DNA of 64,000 nt from Thermoflavifilum thermophilum (GTDB lineage Bacteria > Bacteroidota > Bacteroidia > Chitinophagales > Chitinophagaceae), in assembly GCF_900116565.1 (NCBI RefSeq), contig NZ_FPCJ01000001.1, positions 2,600,540-2,664,539 on the forward strand, in the 5' to 3' direction. Below are positions 59,601 through 64,000 of this stretch, piece by piece (the stretch's first letter is position 1; each line of letters starts with the position of its first letter). Under the pieces are notes generated by a model that did not search any database, was not told the origin of the DNA, and saw nothing but the letters and a program-made list of their open reading frames with translations. The translations under genes were made by a program, and so were the position numbers.

Positions 59601-60480
59601 CCGGTATGTTACGGGTTCCTTTACACTTATTGCAGAGAAAATGAAAAACATCCGTCTGAATAAAACCAATGAACAAATCATATGGAATCGTAATGATGAA
59701 ATTGGTATGCTGGTAAAAGAGTTCAACCAGATGGTACGCCAGCTGGAAAAAAGTGCTGAAGCGCTTGCCAGAAGCGAGCGCGAGCTGGCCTGGCGCGAAA
59801 TGGCCAGGCAGGTTGCACATGAAATCAAGAATCCGCTTACACCGATGAAACTAAGCTTGCAACACTTGCAGCGTGCCATTCGTGAACATGCACCCAACGT
59901 GGAGGAGCTTACGCTGAGAACTACACACATGCTGGTTGAACAAATTGAACACCTGGCACTCATTGCCTCTGATTTTTCTGCATTTGCAAGAATATCAGGC
60001 GATCACAAGGAATTGTTTCTCCTGAATGAGGTGCTGGATTCAGTCATTCATTTGTATCAGAATGATGAGCATCATTTGCTGATTTATGATTCACCAGATA
60101 AAAATTATTGGATTGAAGCTGATAAAACAGCTATTAACCGTTTATTCAATAACCTGCTGCAGAACGCTTTCCAGGCAATTCCTGAACATAAAAAAGGCAT
60201 CATTGAAGTTGCGATTAAAGATTATGACGGAAAAGTATGTGTGATGATAAAGGACAACGGTACAGGAATTCCTGATGAATTGAAATCAAAAATCTTCTTT
60301 CCGAATTTTACCACCAAAAGCAGCGGTACAGGACTTGGGCTGGCCATGTGCAAACGCATTGTGGAACAGTGGAATGGCCGGATCTGGTTTGAAAGCCAAT
60401 GGCAACAGGGAACAACTTTTTATGTTGAACTGCCACTCGCAGATCTCTCGGCATATAATGGGAATATGCCTAATGATTGA
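56644..60480 (+). CDS. Very large NtrY-type membrane histidine kinase
   Basis: 1278 residues, almost twice the usual NtrY length. N-terminal region (about 20-480) has a first helix, a periplasmic part, then roughly eight membrane segments; a second extracytoplasmic region (about 490-735); helix; a third extracytoplasmic sensor (about 810-955); HAMP (about 960-1020); HisKA with His1059 in ARQVAHEIKNPLTPMKLSL; HATPase with DNGTGIPDE and GTGLGLAMCKRIV. HEIKNPLTP is the NtrY signature. No response regulator is nearby, and its 3' end overlaps the maf gene by 61 nt. An ATG at 56662 is an alternative start. Confidence 0.88.
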   Translation: MFNCIHMFSLQDFKRFLWRNGYLLIGAAWLLTLAFLVDHYWSYYSSDQRVIASIQQHLRERENKVQSIVLRNALINQLLRRSYDQHLLDELDPDRTGIYLFIFSDNWETFWNTNRINVPSSALQLSEGSYYLQNDRGNFELIKKNLGGLYAGEKTLIALLPIYESYFKENKYLQASFWGEPQLPPNLYTITRSPTSFPLYNREGQVLCYLDKQPSAIVHQQAMLSVLLKVLAWICVGIFLNLFASFLSAHSKRWHGLIFLIAVVLLLRIISYLFPFPFHYREFSLFNAQVYASSSVLNSLGDVLINAILLVWIILFFRSQYQKAKLPDMNPVQTYGLAVFCSFALLYLAQLFSDLIRSLVIDSRISFDVTNFYSINNLYSLVGFITIGLIIYCFFFLSRTFNEFLSQLHQREFDRKYTLLGAIGLIWLLFHMNDPAIGYDLVLMLWAIFYIMMLDLIDYALQKKWILNPFVSWLLLLTLSTTAILIYFNNQREKDNRRLLAINLAKPQDPDTEYFLSDITNKIQRDTFIQQFFIAPTPVTKHILVNYLLNTYFNSFISKFDIHIFTFNAGYQPLFNNDTLSYSAIRSILLLKARPIAGNETSQQSAKLFYYETGYNHYHYFGEKIIPQDSNPAQPGGYLFYELTPKTQKNLAIFPLLLSSDDNQFQLNMEDYSYAVYENNILVYHYNDFPFAVSISPADIPLTEYEFRNEGGYSQLWYKAGNNRLIVVSKRNRTFIEFVTLVAYLFLIFLILAGMYRILYLLVKAGMKWDHLRNYMRITLRTQIQFVIIFTVVFSFIILGISTISLFIERYHKNQQDQLTKNLSVLTQDIMEILDQHQLLSTPDSTVSLTESTDDPVIRQQIFKVADIHGVDVNLYDIDGNIQLSTEQLLFDRNLLSSKMNPEAYYQLHMQNMVQYIHPEHVGKLYFLSGYVPILNHAGETMFYLNIPFFASQRELNQEISNFLMALINLNAFMFLLSGLLALFITRYVTGSFTLIAEKMKNIRLNKTNEQIIWNRNDEIGMLVKEFNQMVRQLEKSAEALARSERELAWREMARQVAHEIKNPLTPMKLSLQHLQRAIREHAPNVEELTLRTTHMLVEQIEHLALIASDFSAFARISGDHKELFLLNEVLDSVIHLYQNDEHHLLIYDSPDKNYWIEADKTAINRLFNNLLQNAFQAIPEHKKGIIEVAIKDYDGKVCVMIKDNGTGIPDELKSKIFFPNFTTKSSGTGLGLAMCKRIVEQWNGRIWFESQWQQGTTFYVELPLADLSAYNGNMPND

Positions 60481-61028
60481 AGCATGTCCATAACCTTGTA
60501 AACCGGTAATCCCATAACATTGTAATAATCCCCTTCAATGCGGATAATACCTGTTAATCCAATCCACTCCTGAATAGCATAAGCTCCCGCTTTATCATAA
60601 GGCTGAAAGTGTTTGACATAATACAGAATTTCATCTGTTTTCAGTTCCTTGAACCAAACTTTCGTTTCTTCCGTAAAGGTTATGATTTTCTGATCGTGCA
60701 TGAGCACCACACCCGTCATAACTCTATGCATTTTTCCTGAAAGTTTTTTGAGCATAGCTACAGCCTCCTCTTCTGATGCAGGTTTGCCAATAATTTCTTG
60801 CCCGAGAATGACTACAGTATCAGCAGCCAAAACAGGCAAATGACTGTCGTATTGCTGTTCGGCTACCACAGCGGCTTTTTTCCGGGCAATATATACAGGC
60901 ACTTCTGCTGCAGGCAGCTTATCCGGAAAATCTTCATCTATGTGCGAAACAATGACCTGAAAATCATAACCAGCTTGTTTCAGTAAGCTGATTCTTCTGG
61001 GAGAACCCGAGGCTAAAATAAACGACAT
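60420..61028 (-). CDS. maf: Maf-family nucleotide pyrophosphatase
   Basis: Hydrolyses non-canonical or pyrimidine NTPs (dTTP/UTP or modified nucleotides by subfamily). 202 residues. LASGSPRRISLL (SxSPRR), DEDFP, VLAADTVVILG, and the C-terminal IEGDYYNVMGLPVY block. Substrate subfamily not assigned. Last gene of the DUF2520-kdsC-ubiA-maf unit; its final 20 codons are antisense to the kinase gene. Confidence 0.94.
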   Translation of the reverse strand: MSFILASGSPRRISLLKQAGYDFQVIVSHIDEDFPDKLPAAEVPVYIARKKAAVVAEQQYDSHLPVLAADTVVILGQEIIGKPASEEEAVAMLKKLSGKMHRVMTGVVLMHDQKIITFTEETKVWFKELKTDEILYYVKHFQPYDKAGAYAIQEWIGLTGIIRIEGDYYNVMGLPVYKVMDMLQSLGIFPLYAERSASGSST

Positions 61029-61060
61029 CTGATTCTGATTTTACATATCAACCGCAAGAG

Positions 61061-62002
61061 CTACAGATACAAATATAATACAGCCATGGAGATGATGCCA
61101 GTAAGCATGACACCTTTAATAAACTGGCTGACTACATGATAATTACGCACGGCAATTGCCCGTATCAGATAAAACATGATCAGCAAAACCGGAAACCATA
61201 CCAGCAGAATTAAATATACTCCGGCCATCACCCATTGAAACCGGAAAGCCTGAGAGATACAATAAATCATCAGCAATTCAAATACAATTAAAATACTTAC
61301 AGCCATTATTTTTGATACCTGAATGCCCCATACAATAGGTGCTGTGCGACATCCTTCCTTGCTATCGCCAAACAAATCTTCCAGATCTTTTACTATTTCA
61401 CGCACCATCGAAAGCAGAAAAGCAAATATGGCATACAGCCATATCAACCTGTTTAGAGACCAAAGCATCTTTGCCTGCGGAAAATTGTAAAACTGTGGTT
61501 CATAAATGATCAATACAATAAGCGTAAATGAGGTTAATCCTGAAATAATCAGGTTGCCAACCAAAGGTAATCGTTTGAAATGTGTGGAATAAAACCAAAG
61601 CAGGATGGTGCAAATAGCCTGGCACAACCACATCCACCAGCTATGCAGATGCCAGGACAGATAAATCGCAATGATGAGACCCGTCAAATTCAGTATGCTA
61701 TGCCAGGCAAGAGCCCAACGTCGATGGATATACCGATCAATGATAACCTTTCCGGGCTTGTTGATCTGATCAATGTTTAAATCAAAATAATCATTAATGA
61801 TATATCCGGCTGCGGCAATACAGATGGTGGAAAAAACGAGCCATGCAAAACCTGCATCCGATAAGCTGAAATCCAGCCCTGCATGCTGAAATACAGGCTT
61901 CATCAGGGCATAGCGCAACAAATATTGTGCACCTATGATGTACAACAGATTGGGATATCGGATGAGCCTGAAAAAATATTTCCAGTTTTGTATTTTTTGC
62001 AT
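61061..62002 (-). CDS. UbiA-family prenyltransferase
   Basis: Integral membrane prenyltransferase, 313 residues, about nine helices. Two Asp-rich diphosphate-binding motifs are visible: NDYFDLNIDQ (near residue 70) and DLEDLFGDSKEG (near residue 205). Bacteroidota homologues are usually annotated as geranylgeranylglycerol-phosphate geranylgeranyltransferase-like; the substrate is not certain, and a menaquinone role (MenA-like) is possible. Sits between kdsC and maf in a conserved-looking operon. Confidence 0.88.
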   Translation of the reverse strand: MQKIQNWKYFFRLIRYPNLLYIIGAQYLLRYALMKPVFQHAGLDFSLSDAGFAWLVFSTICIAAAGYIINDYFDLNIDQINKPGKVIIDRYIHRRWALAWHSILNLTGLIIAIYLSWHLHSWWMWLCQAICTILLWFYSTHFKRLPLVGNLIISGLTSFTLIVLIIYEPQFYNFPQAKMLWSLNRLIWLYAIFAFLLSMVREIVKDLEDLFGDSKEGCRTAPIVWGIQVSKIMAVSILIVFELLMIYCISQAFRFQWVMAGVYLILLVWFPVLLIMFYLIRAIAVRNYHVVSQFIKGVMLTGIISMAVLYLYL

Positions 62003-62051
62003 ACGCCTAACTTACAGATTCATTCATGGATCAAGGTCATCTGATCGTCAA

Positions 62052-62573
62052 TTATCCATTCCATTTCTGTTGTATTTTGAGGGTTTTCTCAATCACATCC
62101 CTTACACATCCTTCACCGCCTTTTAGTGGAGAGATATAAAAAGCCATTTGTTTTATATCATCCGCAGCATCGGCCGGACAAACAGGCAATCCTATCCGTT
62201 GCATAACCGGTAAATCAGGCATATCATCTCCCATATACAACACAGAATCCGATTGTAAACCACGCTGCTGCAGATATTGTTCCACACAACTCAACTTATC
62301 GCTGATGGTTGTAAAAATATCTTCAATTCCCAGATAATGCAGCCGGGCTACAACTGCCTGCGATGCTCTGCCAGTAACAACCGCTACTTGATAACCTTTT
62401 TTCACTGCCAGCTGAAGGGCATAACCATCTCGGATATGCATCTGGCAAATGTGTTCCCCGTTTTCTGTGAGCCATAGTTTTCCATCAGTCATCACGCCAT
62501 CTACATCAAATATAAACGTGCGGATATTTGCAAATAACTGCAACAATGTTTCTGTGGTAATAGATTTATGCAT
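62052..62573 (-). CDS. kdsC: 3-deoxy-D-manno-octulosonate 8-phosphate phosphatase (KdsC-like HAD)
   Basis: C0-type HAD phosphatase, tetramer-forming, making Kdo for lipopolysaccharide. 173 residues, typical. Motif I FIFDVDGVMTDG (DxD), motif II VVTGRAS, motif III Lys region and YMGDDMPDLPVM (motif IV). No other kds gene is nearby. Its start overlaps the DUF2520 stop by 8 nt. Confidence 0.9.
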   Translation of the reverse strand: MHKSITTETLLQLFANIRTFIFDVDGVMTDGKLWLTENGEHICQMHIRDGYALQLAVKKGYQVAVVTGRASQAVVARLHYLGIEDIFTTISDKLSCVEQYLQQRGLQSDSVLYMGDDMPDLPVMQRIGLPVCPADAADDIKQMAFYISPLKGGEGCVRDVIEKTLKIQQKWNG

Positions 62574-63330
62574 CGGAATAAAGTTTTCTGATCTGATCAG
62601 TAAATACGCGGTATAGCTCGAGCAGTGCAGGATGATCAGCTAACATTTGCTCATGCATTTGGATAGTTTGCTGATCGTTTCGTTTTGCCGGACCGGTTTG
62701 CTGGCTGAAGGGTGGATCATCAACAATTTTCGTGATGGTTTCATGCAACAAAGGCATGAGCAGATCGAAAGCAAGCTGATGCGTTTCACAAAACCATTTT
62801 ACCTGTGATAATAAATAATAAACAAAGTTATTTGTATAAACCGCTGCCAGATGATATTGTTTGCGTTTGGCAGAATCTATTTCCAGGATGTTGTTGCTAA
62901 TATGAGCTGCAAGCAAGCGGATTAGCTGCCTGGCTTCCGGATTACTGGCTTCTATGAGCACAGGAAATGCATGCCTGACGGGAATACCCGTACGTATGGT
63001 TTGCAGGGGATAAATAACTCCGTAATGAGAAGATATTTCCTGCAAAACCTTCATGGACACGGATCCCGAGGTGTGTACAACGAGTTGATGAGATAATCTT
63101 AACTTTGCAGCTATTTCGGTTAATGTATCATCATTTACAGCCAGTATGCATGCATCTGCATCAGGTGGGATTTCATCAAAATGGGTGCCGTAGCTGGCCT
63201 GAAATGCATGAGCCAATGCACTGGCGTGTGCCGGATTCCGACTGATGATCCGGATGATTTGATGTGACCCCGACCAACAGGAGGCAAAAAAATGAGCTAT
63301 ATTTCCCGAACCTATGATAACCAATCGCAT
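62566..63330 (-). CDS. Rossmann-fold DUF2520 protein
   Basis: 254 residues. NAD(P)-binding N-terminus MRLVIIGSGNIAHFF (GxGNxA), then VVHTSGSVS, and a C-terminal DUF2520 helical domain (LAAVYTNNFVYYLLS, with an aromatic-rich C-terminus). Resembles F420-dependent or 6-phosphogluconate-type dehydrogenases; no substrate known. First gene of the kdsC-ubiA-maf unit; homologues commonly head this cluster in the Bacteroidota. A doubled GCTGTAAATTT motif lies upstream. Confidence 0.85.
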   Translation of the reverse strand: MRLVIIGSGNIAHFFASCWSGSHQIIRIISRNPAHASALAHAFQASYGTHFDEIPPDADACILAVNDDTLTEIAAKLRLSHQLVVHTSGSVSMKVLQEISSHYGVIYPLQTIRTGIPVRHAFPVLIEASNPEARQLIRLLAAHISNNILEIDSAKRKQYHLAAVYTNNFVYYLLSQVKWFCETHQLAFDLLMPLLHETITKIVDDPPFSQQTGPAKRNDQQTIQMHEQMLADHPALLELYRVFTDQIRKLYSDA

Positions 63331-63344
63331 GACATCCTGTTAAA

Positions 63345-63371
63345 GCTGTAAATTTTTAGTGCTGTAAATTT
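63345..63371. repeat. Direct repeat in the divergent region before topA
   Basis: GCTGTAAATTT occurs at 63345-63355 and 63361-63371, a 16-nt period, just upstream of the DUF2520 start. Possibly an operator; no factor known. Confidence 0.4.
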
Positions 63372-63540
63372 ACGCACAGAGCGAGCAGAAACAGTAAGCA
63401 GCGTTAAAAAAAATCAAATAACACAACGTAAGCTGTCAGTTTTTTGCTATATTTTTATAATCATCATATTATTTTTCTATACTTGCAGAATTCGGAAACT
63501 GATTGTGTTGTTCGGTACATACAGAAAATAAAACAGCGTT

Positions 63541-64000
63541 ATGGCAAAAAATTTACTGATTGTGGAATCACCGGCAAAGGCAAAAACCATTCAGAAAATA
63601 CTGGGTGATGAGTTTGAAATCAAATCCTGCTTTGGCCATATTCGCGATCTGGATAAAGAAGAGATGGGTGTGGACATTGAGCGTAACTATCAGCCCATTT
63701 ATGTGATTCCGCCTGAGAAGAAAAAGATTGTGGAAGATTTGAAAAAACTTGCACAAAAAGCAAAGGAAGTGTGGCTTGCGACGGATGAAGATCGCGAGGG
63801 TGAGGCTATTTCCTGGCATCTGGCAGAGGTGCTGGGTTTGGACCCGCTTACCACGAAGCGTATTGTGTTTCATGAAATCACCAAACCCGCCATCGAAAAG
63901 GCTGTTCAGCAGCCCCGGACCATTGATATGAATCTGGTGAATGCCCAGCAGGCACGTCGGGTATTGGACAGGCTTGTGGGTTTTGAGCTTTCTCCCCTGC
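63541..64000 (+). CDS. topA: DNA topoisomerase I, 5' part
   Basis: Relaxes negative supercoils. The first 153 residues are present: MAKNLLIVESPAKAKTI and the TOPRIM block ATDEDREGEAISWHL with its catalytic acidic residues, then QARRVLDRLVGFELSPL. The active-site tyrosine lies beyond the right edge. A promoter-like TATACTTG (63478-63485, one base off TAnnTTTG) lies upstream. Divergent from DUF2520. Confidence 0.97.
   Translation, partial: MAKNLLIVESPAKAKTIQKILGDEFEIKSCFGHIRDLDKEEMGVDIERNYQPIYVIPPEKKKIVEDLKKLAQKAKEVWLATDEDREGEAISWHLAEVLGLDPLTTKRIVFHEITKPAIEKAVQQPRTIDMNLVNAQQARRVLDRLVGFELSPL

Overview
The window is a stretch of bacterial chromosome, most likely from the Bacteroidota, order Chitinophagales (Chitinophagaceae-like). 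The evidence is the set of conserved families (DUF3810, the yceD-rpmF-plsX order, BshC, UbiA-type prenyltransferase next to KdsC, FHS-type sugar permease, parE/parC of the Bacteroidota type), weak or absent Shine-Dalgarno sequences, and repeated TAnnTTTG hexamer-like -7 boxes in front of genes. I cannot name a genus. Coding density is high. I see no tRNA, rRNA, CRISPR array, insertion sequence, phage gene or pseudogene. Two genes run off the ends: lepA on the left and topA on the right.

Layout. 1-5.3 kb: lepA, a secreted M1 metallopeptidase, a secreted GH28 pectinase and a small DUF3606 protein. 5.3-5.9 kb is the emptiest stretch, with hairpins and a doubtful small ORF. 5.9-12.7 kb: clpB, a serine hydrolase-queG-membrane protein run, and lpdA, closed by a strong bidirectional hairpin. 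12.8-19.7 kb: a long UbiD-family decarboxylase, a small cysteine-rich protein, a secreted GH2 enzyme and bshC. 19.7-25.4 kb: two minus-strand operons, satD-like/DUF3307/dehydrogenase/rimO/bshC and OmpA-lipoprotein/glycerate kinase. 25.5-30.9 kb: the topoisomerase IV operon parE-(DUF1835-like)-parC. 31-40 kb: GH31 glucosidase, sugar permease, RlpA-like protein, proline dehydrogenase, DUF922 protein and GH3 glucosidase. 40.3-44.4 kb: membrane histidine kinase with a stand-alone receiver, then HAD phosphatase and RmlD-like reductase. 44.7-49.2 kb: pfkA-pyk, DUF3810 protein, fructosamine kinase. 49.2-55.8 kb: hybrid histidine kinase, yceD-rpmF-plsX, ClC channel and a 48-residue membrane peptide. 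55.8-64 kb: mazG, a very large NtrY-type kinase, the DUF2520-kdsC-ubiA-maf operon, and topA.

Functionally the region mixes housekeeping (translation, topology, glycolysis, phospholipid and LPS synthesis, protein disaggregation) with dispersed glycan breakdown: four glycoside hydrolases (GH28, GH2, GH31, GH3) and one sugar permease, but no SusC/SusD pair, so this is not a classical polysaccharide utilisation locus. Three histidine kinases and only one separate receiver are present. No clearly new multi-gene system is visible. The best leads are the uncharacterised gene held inside the topoisomerase IV operon, the cysteine-rich small protein near 15 kb, the SatD-like/DUF3307 pair with a possibly leaderless promoter, and the large orphan NtrY-like kinase.
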